A stretch of DNA of 64,000 bases from Gnetum montanum. Lineage: Eukaryota; Streptophyta; Gnetopsida; Gnetales; Gnetaceae. How positions within the stretch are numbered: the first letter of the stretch is position 1; each line of letters begins with the position of its first letter. The position numbers and the translations under genes were made by a program. The notes beneath the pieces are model-generated. The model did no database searches. It saw only the letters and a list, made by a program, of their open reading frames with translations, and was not told where the DNA came from. The stretch is from assembly GCA_015680685.1 (NCBI GenBank), contig MNCI01003361.1:519328-583327 (forward strand). Reading direction: 5' to 3'. This document shows positions 1 to 12,459 of the stretch, in pieces.

Positions 1-349
1 TTAGTTAACTTCTTTTCCTTAACATTTTGCAATTAATTTTATTTTTGTTCATTTCCATCTTGACATCCATTTCACTGATGCCATAGTTGTCCTTTTTCAC
101 CTATCTTTCTTACTCTTTTTCTTTCTCCATTCTAACGCTTCTGGAGGTTCGCGATTAGTCATGGGGGTATAGGGCCTGCTTTCTCGATTTTTCTCCTATG
201 CCCCGAATTTTTTCGTTTTTTCTCCTTAACCCCTACACCCTCGATAGTCATCATCTACATTTTTCCCAATCCATATCAGCCATACCACAACCTAGCCAAT
301 GAACCCAAACCGAAGCAAGGTATTATTTACTTAATGATTCAATTACCCT

Positions 350-382
350 TGCTAATATATGATTGTGTTGTGTGTGCAGATG
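350..382 (+). promoter_or_regulatory. Putative branch point and 3' splice site before ORF3
   Basis: TGCTAAT at 350-356 (a good branch-point match) is followed by a T/G-rich run and GCAG at 376-379, directly abutting ATGGCA. The same arrangement occurs at the ORF3 start of the three long Athila-like elements in this window, so it is probably the acceptor of a spliced subgenomic transcript. Splicing itself is inferred. Confidence 0.5.
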
Positions 383-598
383 GCAATCATACAACAACAG
401 AATGGATCTGGAGTAACCACTTGGAATGGAGCAGCGATAAAGCAGCTATGCAAGGAGTAGAATGGATAATGCGCTTACGGATGGACAATGGAAGGCGCAA
501 TCTCGGCATTGGCCACAGCAAAACTCTTCTTCCTTCTTCTCTTCTATTCTCTCTCCTGTTTTCTCTCAGCTGCCAAATGTGGCCTGATGTCATTGTAA
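380..598 (+). pseudogene. Short ORF3 relic with C-terminal hydrophobic segment
   Basis: Starting at the ATG next to the splice acceptor, one frame runs to a TAA at 596-598. It is broken by TAG at 458-460 and TAA soon after. The last part (ATG at 488) reads as 36 residues with a strongly hydrophobic core, including LFFLLLFYSLSCFLSA, which would fit one membrane helix. It occupies the position of the env-like ORF3 of the sister elements but has none of their coiled-coil sequence. I do not recognise a family. It may be a chance frame in a deleted derivative. Confidence 0.3.
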
Positions 599-750
599 TA
601 AGGTGTTCACCCTTGTTGTCATGAATACCAGTTTTTGTCAAGTCTTGTAATAAAGACCCGCTCACAAGTCACCCCATTAGTTCCATTCCCCTCAATAATC
701 CCATACCTACCTGATATTATTGTAAGGAACTCGAGGATAAGTTTTCATTC

Positions 751-763
751 AGTCATGGGGGTA
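751..763 (+). other. Polypurine tract
   Basis: AGTCATGGGGGTA directly precedes the LTR start TGATGAG. The same motif precedes the 3' LTRs at 55780 and 59570, and in decayed form on the minus strand at 3846 and 18475. It would prime plus-strand DNA synthesis. Confidence 0.75.
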
Positions 764-1461
764 TGATGAGACACGACATGCATAGCGCCGCGATATCGCG
801 TACGCAATATCGCGGTACGCTGCCATATCTATAAATAAGAGGCACCACTCCCTTCATTTCCCAATCCTGGCTAGAAGTAGCGAAGCTCTGGCAGTTTGAA
901 CACTCCAGAGTTAGATTAATTTCCCATGTGCCCACAGTAGGAGTCCTAGAGTGAACGGCTCTTTATTCGAGCAACTTTGTAACCTAAACACAAGTTGTGT
1001 ACGGAAATAAAGACGAACTTGATTGGATAATCCTTGCAGTACATGGTTTTATTTTATTTTTATTTATTGCTTTCCTAGTGCGCACGAGTACGACTTGATT
1101 ACGAGCATCTACGGATGTGTACGGCTAATCAAGGAATCGGCTGCTCGTCGCAACGCGTGAGTACGACTTGACTACGAGCATTGTGACTTCTTGGTAACCC
1201 AGTAGCGTATTCCAGGATCTGCACTTGGTAATCCCAGTNATAGCTTAGGAGATAAACTGAAAAATACCAAAAAAAATCATATACCTTAGACTTGCTTAAC
1301 CATACACCGTGACACATACAAGCAAGCCTAGGAAGACAACGAACGATTAACCCCAAGTGTTTCTTGTGGCGTTAAGGCATTTAGTCTGCGGAGTTCGACC
1401 GGATCGCGCGTACATGCTCGTATTCGTATGGTTGAGTGTAGGGGTACCTCGCCACTCATCA
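764..1461 (+). repeat. 3' LTR of the left Athila-like element
   Basis: A 698-bp LTR, TGATGAG...CTCATCA. U3 is short and holds CpG-rich palindromic repeats (CGCGATATCGCG and relatives, 789-820), then a TATA box (CTATAAATA, 829-837). An AATAAA signal lies at 1006-1011. The 3' third is recognisably the same as the LTRs at 59570, 55780 and 44305 ('...ttggtaaccca...gtagggg-tac...ctcatca'). Confidence 0.85.
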
Positions 1462-2970
1462 GTTAAGTTACACTGATTAAGTCCCTGTCTAATCGACTAG
1501 ACCATTTAGGGTGCCCCACTTCCATTTTATCCAGCACGGCCCTCGCACGAATTCGGGGTCAAACTATTCACCAGGCAACCTCTCGGTGTTCCAACCACCG
1601 AAATTTTCAGTAGCTACAAATGGAATTGGGCTTTCGAACAAAAACTATTTTCTTGAATGGAAATAGGTTTTTAGATGATTTTCAAAGTAGGCTACATTAG
1701 TTCCAAGAAAACTAGCAACTATTGTATAATTACATTGAAAATCCAAATCAATTACCACAACTACACTTAAGTATCTGGGAAAAGGTTTGGGCAGCAAATG
1801 TTAGTTTTGATGGAATATGTTGGTAAGGCTTAGAGTTGGAAATGTAAAGGACTTGATTTTTACACAAGATTGGAAAAGGTTTATGGTTAAGAATTTGGAC
1901 AGAGGCTCTCCTTCTAGCATTAGAAAACTATTGGACCTAGAAATTTTGGTTGTTAGAATGGAAACTAGAATATCCTAGGCTCTAAAATAGTTTTACCTTG
2001 AACTCCAAGGGCCTCCAAAATGGAATTCAAGGCACCCTAAAAAGTCTGGCTAATCACCTAGGGACTTATAGAAGTATCAATAAGAACATAAACAAAGATG
2101 TAAATGGAAAAAAAATTGTAGATCCATAATGGAAAAAAATACAAAAATTAAAACATGAAATCAAATCTTCATAACAATGAACTACGACTTTAATGAAATG
2201 AAAAATAAAGTAGTAGGTTCAAAAAGCACAAACTTTGTGCTAGGTGCATAAGAAGTCACTTGCAGAAGCTTGAAGTCCATTGGAGGCTTTGGTTTGCACT
2301 TGAAACTCCACAGTCTGGATGCTTCCTAGTCCTAGTTTCCAGCAACTCCCTGCTAGTTTTCACCAAGATCTGCAACTATGGTGACAAATGGTATTCAACC
2401 CTTAAAGTAGTGGTATCACATTGGAAAACTCTATGCCTAGTGTAGATACCATTTTTGCTATCAAAGGTGATATAATGTTGTAAAGGCTCTTGGTTTCAAA
2501 GTGCTTTTAGGCTATGGAAAAAGTTATGATGTTGTTATGCTAAAGTGGTGTGTTTGTGTGTGTAACGAGAATAAGGTGTTTATGTTGGATTTTTTTTGGT
2601 GTGGAATTATTGTTTTTGTGGCTTGCACATCATTGTCATGATTACTGATAGATTGATGTTAATTTACAAGTGTCAACAATTACAATTTTCAACATAGTTT
2701 CCATTTATAGTAAGTTTGGAATACACAATAGCCACCAAAGTCCATATGTTTACTTTAAATAGTAAATGAATTTTTGTAACTATGATGACACCATCCAAAC
2801 TATACTAACCTTGATGGACTACATTGAAGTTGTTGGAAAATGCTGAAAACTATGGAAAAAGCTAGAACTACTAGTACTATTGGTGTCTACACTAGCCATA
2901 TTGCAACTACTAAAGACTTGAGATGACTACGTTAGCCATTGTTGAGAAAATGGAAAAGGAAAATCTCAAC
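1462..2970. other. Unassigned intergenic sequence
   Basis: No frame, LTR end, tRNA-like promoter or tandem array that I can support. Several short frames exist but none resembles a known family. It is probably old host or repeat DNA into which the element at 2976 inserted. Confidence 0.5.
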
Positions 2971-2975
2971 AATTC

Positions 2976-3845
2976 TAATGAGTAGTAAGTAATCCCTACG
3001 CCAAACCATACAAATCACCAATGCTCACCAAGTGATTCAGTCAAATTTTTCGTAGACTCTAGCTCTCTAAGTACACATTAACTAGGTAGTGAATCTCAAG
3101 GACATGACCATTGTCTCCTTAGTTCCACTTGTGAGGTTCAATGGTATGGCTAAGTATAACTAAGGCACATGATTTGCATAACTTTTATATTTTTATCTAT
3201 TTTTCTCAAGTGTGAAAATAAAGTAATTAAATGCTAATTAATCTAGTAAGCAATTGATGCCTTAGACTAATCCTAGCATAAGCATCCATTCCCATCTGTT
3301 GTACACATCCTAAACACATTGCAACGCTACTAGATTATCAATCATGAGTGCAATTGGGATTACCAAGTGTTAACGTATGCTTGAGATGGTTGTACTTATG
3401 TGCATTAATTATCCATAATTAATTAATTAATTAAATGCATGAACGTAAATTACATGAATAGTAAATGCTTTAAGTAAATATTAGGCTAACTCCAAGTGCT
3501 ATAAGGTTTATTAAGAAAGCTCATCTTTATTGCTATTTACACTGAAGTGTCCAGGTACATCAGTGCTCAAATATAGATTCATATACTTTTCAACTCTTAT
3601 TGTGGACACTTAGAAAATATTCTAACCCTTAAATAAACAAACCGCAAGAGCTCCACTATGCTACTTAACAATAAATGCCTTAAATGTGGTAGGTGCACAC
3701 ATTTATATAGGCAAGATAAGATACTCGATCAACGCATATGCATTGATGCATAAAATCATGCATCAACAAGTACACATCAATGGCAATGTGTTGATAGATA
3801 TGCATAAATATGATCTCATCGATGTGGTTGATCAATTATTCATCA
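2976..3845 (-). repeat. 3' LTR of element 1
   Basis: 870 bp; on the minus strand it begins TGATGAATAA and ends CTCATTA (the terminal C of TCATCA has become T). It pairs with 15213-15997, which is about 85 bp shorter, mostly in U3. The many transitions between the two LTRs indicate an old insertion. Confidence 0.88.
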
Positions 3846-3859
3846 TACCTCCATGATTG
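3846..3859 (-). other. Polypurine tract of element 1
   Basis: The minus strand reads TCAATCATGGAGGTA directly before the LTR, a decayed form of AGTCATGGGGGTA. Confidence 0.65.
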
Positions 3860-4037
3860 ACTAAAAAATCATCCTCGAGTGAACAAAAGGAGGAACAAAC
3901 TTCTTACAAAAATGAAAAGGTATGAAAGTATTAATTAACTGACTAACTCAAACTAATGCTAAGTGCCCAAGTACATGGATTTATAATTTTTACAAAAATT
4001 AATATTCATGAAAACAAAATTAAACACCATGTGATAG

Positions 4038-6904
4038 TCAAACCCCTCTAGTAGGTGGTGAAGGCTCTTGAGGTGTCAAAGAACATTCCCCTACCTCTAG
4101 TGCATGCAATGGTTGTGATTGAGGTTATGGAAATTATGGTTGTTCTACTGCAATTGCAACTCCTAGTGGAAGATGAAATGCATCTAGAAATGCTTTCATC
4201 TTCTCTTCCTTACTCTGAGGATCATACACAATCCACGTAGTATCACCGATGTGGACCAATATAGGAAAATCCCATGGACAAGACATTGCAGGGAACAACT
4301 CCTTCACATTGACAAACCAGGTAGTGAATTGCTTATGTTTAATGTCAAATGCTCTAATAGTACTTTGCAACTCCTAGTAGTCATTCATTCTACTGGCCAA
4401 GTTCTCAGCTATTACTCTTTGTTCTGTGAGTCATTCTCTAATAACATCAAGTTCAACATTGGTTGTTTCTAGTTTTTTCTTTGTCTCCTTATCATGCTTG
4501 AACTCAACCTTGTACAATAGGTATGAGTTGGCCACTTGCTTCTCCAATTCTAACCATAGTCTTTTGACAATCAGCATTGCTAGGTTTGAATAATGAAGGT
4601 TGGCAAGCTTCATGTACATTATCATCTTCTCAATTTTTAGCTCCTTGAGATGGATTTCTACCTTATCTTATGCACTCAGTCCATCAAAGATGGGATGTCA
4701 CACATCATCGTCTTATTGAAGCTGTTAGAGGCATTAACTTTTGTATTTTCTAGCTAAATTTCCTTCTCATTGATCTTCTTGAGAAGGCCAACTAGTCCAT
4801 GTAGTGGTTTTTCATCCTTTCAAACTTAAGGGTGTTATTTTTCAAAGCAGCGATCTCAATTTTTAATTTCTAACATAAGGTACAGACCTCCTTCATCGAG
4901 AGATTGTGATTTTTCATAGCTAACCTCCTCAATTTTACATTCACCTTGGCAAGCTACTCTTGCTATTGTTTGACAAACTTCATCATCTTTTCTTTCTATA
5001 CCTCGATATTTTGTAGGCGATAATTCTCCTAGGTCAGAACCAAGTTCTCCTTGCGAATCTTCAACAAGTCCTTTTTGGTGTTGTACGTTGTGGCTTCTAC
5101 TAAGGACTATTCAAAGATCATTAACTCCTTTGCATACTTAGTCTCCTAAAGTTTAGGTTGAAGCTATTAAAAATCTTCATCTCTAGTGATGGCCTAGCTG
5201 AGTATAGTGAGATCAGCTAGATGGGCTCTTAATTCTACAACCTCAACTACTAATCATCAATTCTTAGATGTGGCTACCTCAAGTTGGGCATTAGCAATGA
5301 AAAGCTTGCCCCTAGCTTCCAATAGCATTAACTGGATGGTAGAGATGTCATCTAGAAGGTCAAAGACCTCCAGAATCAGTTGCCTAGTTTTAACTAGTCG
5401 ATCTAGCAACACTTTGCACTAGGCTAAACTAAATCTTCCACTAGAAAATCCTACAAATGTCTGCACATCCTTGAGTGTAGTAACATTTGGCACAAAGGCC
5501 ATAGAAATGTTGAGTGCTTTAGTCATGACCTCTGCTAATGTTTCCTACTCTTGGTGTTGCATCACCAAGACAGTTCCCCCCTTGCCCACCTCCAAGCATA
5601 TTGAAAAAGATGCAGTATTCCCAAAGATCTTTGGGAATTGTTGTTATCCAGAAAGGGACACTATTACTTCTCAAGCACTAAGATTTGATCTCACGAGCAC
5701 CTACATCCTTTGGGTAGAAAACATTGGTATCGCATCCTCCATCATGTTGACGGTTCAAGCCACCTCATTAAGATGGCTCAAAGATGGTTTGTAGATGGAG
5801 GATTCTCCACCACTTAGTCCTTTTTGTTGCTGTTGTAGGAGTTTATCATGGAGCTCATGCATGTGCTCAATGGTAGTATTAGCCTCCATTGTTATTTCAT
5901 CAATCAGTGGTGGTGATAGCTTCTTCTCTTCTTGGAGCTTGGAGGGCACCTTTTCCTTCATCATCTCTACCCAAGAGGCAATAGAAGCATGACAAAGGAT
6001 GTTATTTATGTAGTAGGTAATACCTCCCCTTTTTCATAGCTTGTGAATAAGGCATGAAAAGGGAAGTGCCTTTCTCCCATGCTCATTTTCCTTGAAGAAC
6101 TTTTCTATCTCAAGATAGATTAATTATGGGAGATTGACTAGAAATTTCTTGCTTAAAGCAGTGCACACACAAGTAGAAAAGGTTGTGATTTTATTAGGCC
6201 TTACCATTGGATTAATGTGATAGACCACAATTTTGGAGTATACTCTTTTTTCCTTATTCAATGCACCATATTCCTTACGATTAGCTCCATAGTATCGTTG
6301 GACCCACTCTTTCTTTACTTTTGGGTTTGCTTGTGTTGATATTTCTGTCAGGGTTTCCCCCATATCCAACAACTTGAGGGCCTCAAAAATGGCCTCCATA
6401 GAGTAGGACACACTAATGTCCTTGATCTTCATGATGACATCAACCTACCTATTACTCTAGAAGAGGTACATCTCTCCCAAGTACCACTCCCCATTGGAGG
6501 TGAGGATAGGCCACATGGGAGAGATTTGTAATATGGTCTTGACTTCTTCTAGTGTCAATTCCAAGAAAGTTCCAAAGTTTAGTTCTTGAAGAATTAACCC
6601 TCTAACATCCTTGGAGTTAATGTTCTTTAGGAAAGCTTCTATCAAGATGACTAAAAGGTTTGGTCTAGGGCTAGGTGCCTCATCTCTATGTGATTGCTTG
6701 ATGTGATTGCTCAATTTCAGCTTTAGGAATCTATCAGACAGATTCCACTTCAGGCTCCTCTTGAAGAGGTCTCATCACATGGGTTTCATTTGCTTGTTCT
6801 TAGGATTGCTATTGTTATTAGTCCCTTCTTCTCCTAGGCTACTTCTCACTTGGTTGGGATGGTCCTCTTTCCTATGGACATTTGTCTCTTAGTCTCGGTG
6901 CCAT
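4038..6904 (-). pseudogene. ORF3 (env-like position), coiled-coil protein, decayed
   Basis: On the minus strand it starts ATGGCACC at 6904, next to a splice-acceptor signature, and ends at TGA (4038-4040), about 950 codons with many stops and shifts. The N-terminal third contains SPMWPILTSNGEWY, a run ending in NPMVRPNKITTF and then LPF-CLI--L-KR-GI. That last pattern resembles the domain named 'putative plant transposon protein'/env-like in Athila and Calypso elements (family knowledge, not searched). The rest is rich in E, K, Q and L with heptad spacing, typical of a long coiled coil, ending in a conserved block with SKEEKMKAFLDAFHL. No clear membrane segment is visible. Most stops are TAG replacing Gln or Trp of the sister copies. 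Confidence 0.7.
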
Positions 6905-6934
6905 CTGTAATTGCAACATAACTAAAGATTAGCA
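6902..6934 (-). promoter_or_regulatory. Putative branch point and 3' splice site before ORF3 (element 1)
   Basis: On the minus strand TGCTAAT (6928-6934) is followed by a T-rich stretch and TTACAG, then ATGGCACC at 6904. It matches the arrangement at 350, 21549 and 52656. Confidence 0.55.
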
Positions 6935-8844
6935 TTCAATGTATAACTTGGATAGTTTGATACCTTATCTCCTTTGATCGGTTACACTTAGATTAAGTTG
7001 TGATTATGGCAGATTGATTATTTTAATTAGATAGCTATTAGAGTTCATTGGAAAAGTTTCACTCTTACAAATTAGTAATTTTAATATTATTTTATTAGTT
7101 AAACCTTGTGGGAGTTAGAAAAATTTTCTATCAAAAACCTAAGGTTTGTATCCCCCACAATGTAAAGCTTAGCTCTAGTAGCTATAGGAACAAGAACAAG
7201 GTTGATTAGAGAAGCAATGTCAAAGTTATGGGCTCTGAAAATAGCAAAAACTCCACTTTTATTTTGAAGAAAATGGCAAATAATCATCTAAGTGTTGGTG
7301 CTATATATGGACTTTTTGTGCTACTTACACAACATCTCGTCTACGGGGATGCATCAACGTAGCGAACTACATTGATGAGTTCACGTTGACGTAACTATTT
7401 TACACAATTTTCACCATTAAAAATAAAGAAAAAACAAGGGGTTTTTTTGCATCAAATTAGAGTCCAAAGGGAGCTTGAAAGACCAAGAACATGATGGAAT
7501 GCTCGATGAGGACAAGAATATTCATAAAAAAGAAGATTTAATGTGGAGAATTTTAATTAAGGAGTGCAAAACTAGATGTAATCAACGTGGAGTATGAAAG
7601 GTTTAAATGCAAAAATGCCTAAGGGATGAGGAACTTAACTAGCCCAACCAAGCAATATGCAAGTTGGTCCTCCCCATAGCAGGCTCATGCCCTTAATGCC
7701 CTTACATGCCCTCAAACCAAGGAATCTGTGGACCCCATGGATGATTAATGATTATGGTTAGTTAAGGGTCAGATCACTTAAGAGACCATCAAAGAATTTT
7801 GATCGTATCAAAAAGAGACATTGAAACAAACATGAGAAAAGGCAGCAAGGTGAGTTATGGAAAGCATAGGCAGATGAAGTAGAATTTGGAATGGAGTCCC
7901 ATAGTGTGGTCACATGAAGTCCCTTGTGGATTTCGTGCTTAATATGACATGATAATATCCAGCCTTAGTCCAAATCAAAACCATCCACTTCCAGTGACTT
8001 TGCATTGACACTCTTAGACTAGTCCACCCCCAAAGGCACACGAATATCCCTACAAATCAATCATCATTCCAAAAAGAGAAGAAAATAGTAGGAAGTAAGA
8101 TGGGCCTTAGTTAGAGAAGGCCTTCAGGCATGGGTGACATTTCTTTCTAGCCCCATAACTAATGCTTATAGCCTATTATTGAGTCTAAGGGGTGTGCTTT
8201 GAATTTCCATTATTGGTTTTTTTTTTTTTTTTGAATTTTTGGATGGGAACCACACCATGCAAAGACTTAGCTTCCTATTATTAGTTAACATAGGAATGGA
8301 AAAGGACCTGTGAGGATACTAATTCACCCAATAGGGTAGGCAAGTACTAAAATTATCAAATCCCTTTAGATTCACACCCCTATCCATCCATTTAATCCTT
8401 CCCAAATTTGGAAACTACCAAGCTCACAAGTTCATTATAAATTTCATTATAAGAAGGAACCTCATATTTCTGAAACAAGGGAACACCATAGAGTTACATG
8501 GATTAGTGGATGACATGGACTCACTACCTATTATCATGAAAAGAAACCATGTCCCAGTCATCAACATCAAAATTCAAAGATAGAATCTAAGCTTCAACAA
8601 TTAAATAACATTATAGTACAAACCACGATCAATTAAAAACTATAGTTTCACAAAGTCCTGGTGGAAATAAAGAAAGAAAATAAAAACATAAGAAAAGCAT
8701 AAAAGAAATCCAAACCAAATAAAGTAAAATATAGTAGAAAATGTAAAATATTTATTTAAGAAAGAGAAAATGTATTACAAATGATGTAAAACAAAAAAAT
8801 GTGAAAAATAAAAAAATGAAAAACTGAGGAGCCACTTTGATTAA
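6935..8844 (-). other. Non-coding spacer between pol and ORF3 (element 1)
   Basis: About 1.9 kb with no reading frame, but alignable with the spacers of element 2 (21582-23581) and element 4 (50693-52655). A well-kept block at about 7630-7760 (minus strand: gagcctgc...ggaggacc...tggttgggctagttaagtt) occurs in all three. A T-run lies at 8219-8234. Confidence 0.6.
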
Positions 8845-10270
8845 TTAACATGAATGGCCATCTCCCCCATGACTAAGTTGGAAGGAAGAGATCCAAAACA
8901 TTGAGCATGCCTATCCATCCATTGAAGTGTTGCAGTCATTGGCTATCTTAGGTTCTCGGCAAGGCTTCAGTGGTTGTGTGTTAACTAGTAGCTTCTTGTT
9001 TGGGCTTTTAGGTTTGTCAATCAACATGGTCCCAAAGGGAAAGATTTCATAGATAATATAAAGTCCCTTGAACAATGTATGGAACTTTGTTCATTGTGGC
9101 ACATGTATGGGATTTTAGTAGAGAACCTTATCTCCCAATTAAAATTTTACTTTCTTCACTCTAAGGTCATGTCATTGTTTGTTATAGGCCTTGTGCACTT
9201 CATTGGATGACAAGGCCACTAATCAGTTCTCATCTAGCATGTTGAGATTCATGAAGCTTTCTTTTTGTACTAGGGTTAGGTCAAGGTCAAGACCACAAGT
9301 TTTTGACAATGTATGGAGCTCCACTTGTATAGGAAGAGTTGGTAATTTCTTGTACATGAGTTCATATGGAGAGTAACCAATAGGAAGTTTCTAGGTGAAG
9401 TGATAGGCCCAAAGGGCATCATTGAGTTTGGTGCTCCAATCCCTCTTATATTTACTAATAGTTATTGTTAGTATTTTGGTGATCTCCCTATTAGTAACCT
9501 CTACTTGATTGTTGGCTTGGGGTTGATATGAAGTTATCAGTTTGTGTTCAACCCCCAAGTGTTGCATGAGCTTTCGAAAAGTGGTGCTTGTAAAATGAGT
9601 TCCATTGTCAAAAATAAGTGCATGTGGCATCCCAAACTTGTTTACAACATGTTGTTGTACAAACCAAACAACCGTAGAAGATGTGCAATCAGTGACAACT
9701 ATAACTTTTTTCCATTTGGTGTAGTAGTTAATAGCTACTATGATGTATGCATTCCTATTGGATATGGGAGTGATGGAACCCATAAAATTAATGCCCTAAA
9801 TGTCAAAGGGCTCTAGTGGTTGAATAAACTATTGAGATTCCTCTATTCGAGCAATTATCCCACCATCACGATGGTAGTGTTCATAACAGCGGATGAAGTG
9901 ATGGGCATCCCTAAAGTGTGTCAACTAGTAATATCATGCCATAAGGATTTTAATGGTAATTCATCTTCCAACATAATGGCCCCCACAAGGACCCTCATGA
10001 GCATCTTGGAGAATGCACATTTGATCATCATCAGGAGCACACTCTTGAACTAGGACATCGGTGCACACCTTGTAAAGGTGTCCATTGATTTCCATGAAGT
10101 GTTTAACTTGGTGAAGAAACTATTGTTTCTTCCTATTATCCCATGCCTATGGCATTTCCTGAGTGAGAAGGTAGGTGAGCAGGCTTTTGTACTAGTTAGT
10201 TTCCATGGGCACTTGTTCAGTAACAGCTCTGGAAAAGAGAAGTTCATCAGGAAATTGATTAGAAAGTGGG
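8845..10270 (-). pseudogene. Integrase domain of pol (element 1), decayed
   Basis: The minus strand shows the zinc-binding region (HEGPCGGH and a downstream C-containing block, about 9830-10000), then the catalytic core from 9783. In a 130-residue uninterrupted stretch the second Asp (IFDNGTHF) and the Glu (QVEVTNREI) are 35 residues apart, the D-D35-E spacing of retroviral-type integrases. The first catalytic Asp is replaced by Asn (IIVAINYYTKW; GAY to AAY). The C-terminal part (PESPNKK-like motif) ends at a TAA at 8845-8847. Inactive as it stands. Confidence 0.8.
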
Positions 10271-11930
10271 ATTTCCTACAGTTTGCTATCCCATCTCAAT
10301 TGAGATAAGTGATCAATAACTACATTCTCAATTTCTATTCTATCCACCATGGTTAGATCCAAATCCTATAAGATCACTAGCTACTGTATGACATGGGGGC
10401 TTACCATTGGTTTATTCATCAAGAAACTGATTACACTGTGTGCATAATCACCTTGTATCCAAGCACATAATGCCTAGAATTCTCTAAGGAATACACCACT
10501 ATCATTAGTTCTTTCTCAGTTGTCCTGTAGGTTAGTTATGCACCCACAATGCTTCTGCTTGCACAGTGGATGTAATAGGGATGTTTCTAATCATCCAACT
10601 ATGTGAGCATAGCTTCTAAGGCATAATTTGATGCATTTTCCATAATGTGAAAGGACCTAGATGAATCAAGTTCTCATAGAATTGAAGATTCCACAAGCTT
10701 CTACTTGAGTTGCTAGAATGCATGCTTGCATTCCTTAGGCTAGACAAATCGATCATCCTTCATTGTTAGCTCCACTAATGATTTAGTGATCTTAGAGAAA
10801 TTCTTAATGACGCATCGATAATAGCCAGTGTGGTAAAGGAATGACCTCACGTATTTGACAGTTTCAGGTTGTTAAGTTATTCCTTGGATGACCCTAGTAC
10901 CTTCCTAGATCATCAAGTGGCTTTTCTACGAGTTGAGCCTAAGGTCTATCTCCATGCATCTTTTTAGCACTTACTCAAGAAGGTCCAAGGCTTGCTCAAA
11001 CGTAGCCCCATAGGTGGAGAAGCCATCAATGAAGACTTCCACCCTGCTACTAATCTACTAGTGGAAAATGCACAAGAAAAGGCGTTAGAATGTTGCAAGG
11101 ACATTGCACAAGTGGAACGACATCTTTCAATATATGAAAGTTTCCCAAGGACTCGTGAATGTGGATTTGGCCTGATCTTCTAGTGCTATCTAGATTTGGT
11201 TATAGCCACTATAACCATCTAAAAAGCTATAATGTAATTCCTAGAAATTATGTCCAACACCTAGTTCAAAAATGGCAAAGGAAAATGATCCTTGTATATT
11301 TCCATATTCAATAACCTAAAATCAATGTAGACCTTTCAATTCCCACCTTTCCTTGGCACTATCACAAGTGGGATAATCCACTCACTATTTGCAATGGAAT
11401 AGATGAACCCCACCTTGAGGAGTTGTTCAATCTTCTTTTTGATAATCTACTTGAGTTTGCGGTTCAACTACTACTATGGCTACCTCTTTGGTTTAATGGA
11501 GGAATCTATGTAGAAGTGATGCTAGCCATTTGTTGACCACCTCCAATAGCTTATTTTTTTGCACAAGAGCAAGGTTGCCATTGATGATTACTAACTTCCC
11601 ATTGTTCAAAAAAGCATATTTCATTCCAATCAATAGAGTCTTTAACTCAAGAGCATCCTATTTGAATCTATCAACAATTTCCAGCTCTCCTTAATTGGTT
11701 TCATTAGGTTCATCAAAGAGTTAGTAAGGGACTTGCTCTAGCTCATCCATGCCTTCAATGTAGGCATTTATAAGGCTCTCAATCTATTTCATGCATAGTG
11801 ATGAAATGCTTTTTTCTTTAGCTATCAGCCACTGGGTGTCCTCCTATTTTTTAGTTGCTATGTACAAGTACCTTTGAATTTTTATGACATCTACACACTG
11901 CCTACATGCTACGAGTGTAGTACTTTTAAC
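10271..11930 (-). pseudogene. Reverse transcriptase and RNase H domains of pol (element 1), decayed
   Basis: The RT active-site block reads VEVFIDGFSTYG (11022-11033 for FIDG), whereas the sister elements have FMDD; the second catalytic Asp is Gly. Upstream on the minus strand are the palm and fingers segments found in the sister copies; downstream, RNase H is recognisable only as fragments. The Athila-type linker between protease and RT (the SY-elIGId motif of sister copies) is also present. Stops, mostly TAG, are scattered throughout. Confidence 0.75.
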
Positions 11931-11942
11931 GATTCAAAATTT

Positions 11943-12450
11943 CTACATGTAGTGGCACCCTATGTCATTGTACATGATGCATTGAGCATGCTTCCTCATT
12001 ATCTTTCCAAGGTTATTTTCCTTGGAAATATCTGAGAGGTCTTTGATTTCTAGCCACACATCAATTGTACTTAGCCAAGCCCTTTCCATGATGATTGGAA
12101 AGTCCCCATTATAGTTATCTATGTGAATCACTAGGAAGTCAAAAAAATATGACCACACATAAAAGATGGTCACAATATCCTCTACCAATCCCAAAGAAAC
12201 AATAATGGATTGATCTACTAACTCAAGATGAATGTTGCTCTTCTTGAGAGGATGCAGGTTCTAGGCTTTGTACATTTCATGAAAAATAAAATTGACACTA
12301 GAACCTAAGTCTAGAAGAACCTTGCAAGGCTCATTCCCAGCACTTGACAAGTAAATGAGGGAATACTCAAGATCAGATCTCTTCTTGTGAAGGTGGCTAG
12401 CCTTTATCCAATCAATGACTGTGTGGATCAACATTATAGTATGTACTCTG
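11943..12450 (-). pseudogene. Aspartic protease domain (element 1)
   Basis: The minus strand contains VLLDLGSSVNFIFHEMYKA, the D-L-G-S/A-S active-site block of Ty3/gypsy proteases in its Athila form. About 130 further residues follow (IHIDNYNGDFPIIMERAWLS and neighbours) that align with element 4. One of the better-kept protease copies here, but interrupted by a TAG and shifts. Confidence 0.75.
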
Positions 12451-12459
12451 GGAGGTGTT

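Larger units (their letters stand above)
1..1461 (+). mobile_element. Athila-like Ty3/gypsy element, 3' end only (open at left edge)
   Basis: The stretch ends in an LTR with TGATGA...TCATCA termini, directly preceded by the same polypurine tract used by the three longer Athila-like elements in the window. No tRNA-Asp primer site follows the LTR, so this is the downstream LTR and the body of the element lies left of the window. The internal part is unusual: only about 370 bp separate the ORF3 splice-acceptor signature from the polypurine tract, against about 3 kb in the other elements. CpG dinucleotides are better kept here than in the other copies, suggesting a younger insertion. An ambiguous base is at 1239. 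The 1-349 part is T/C-rich and has no recognisable coding. Confidence 0.8.
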
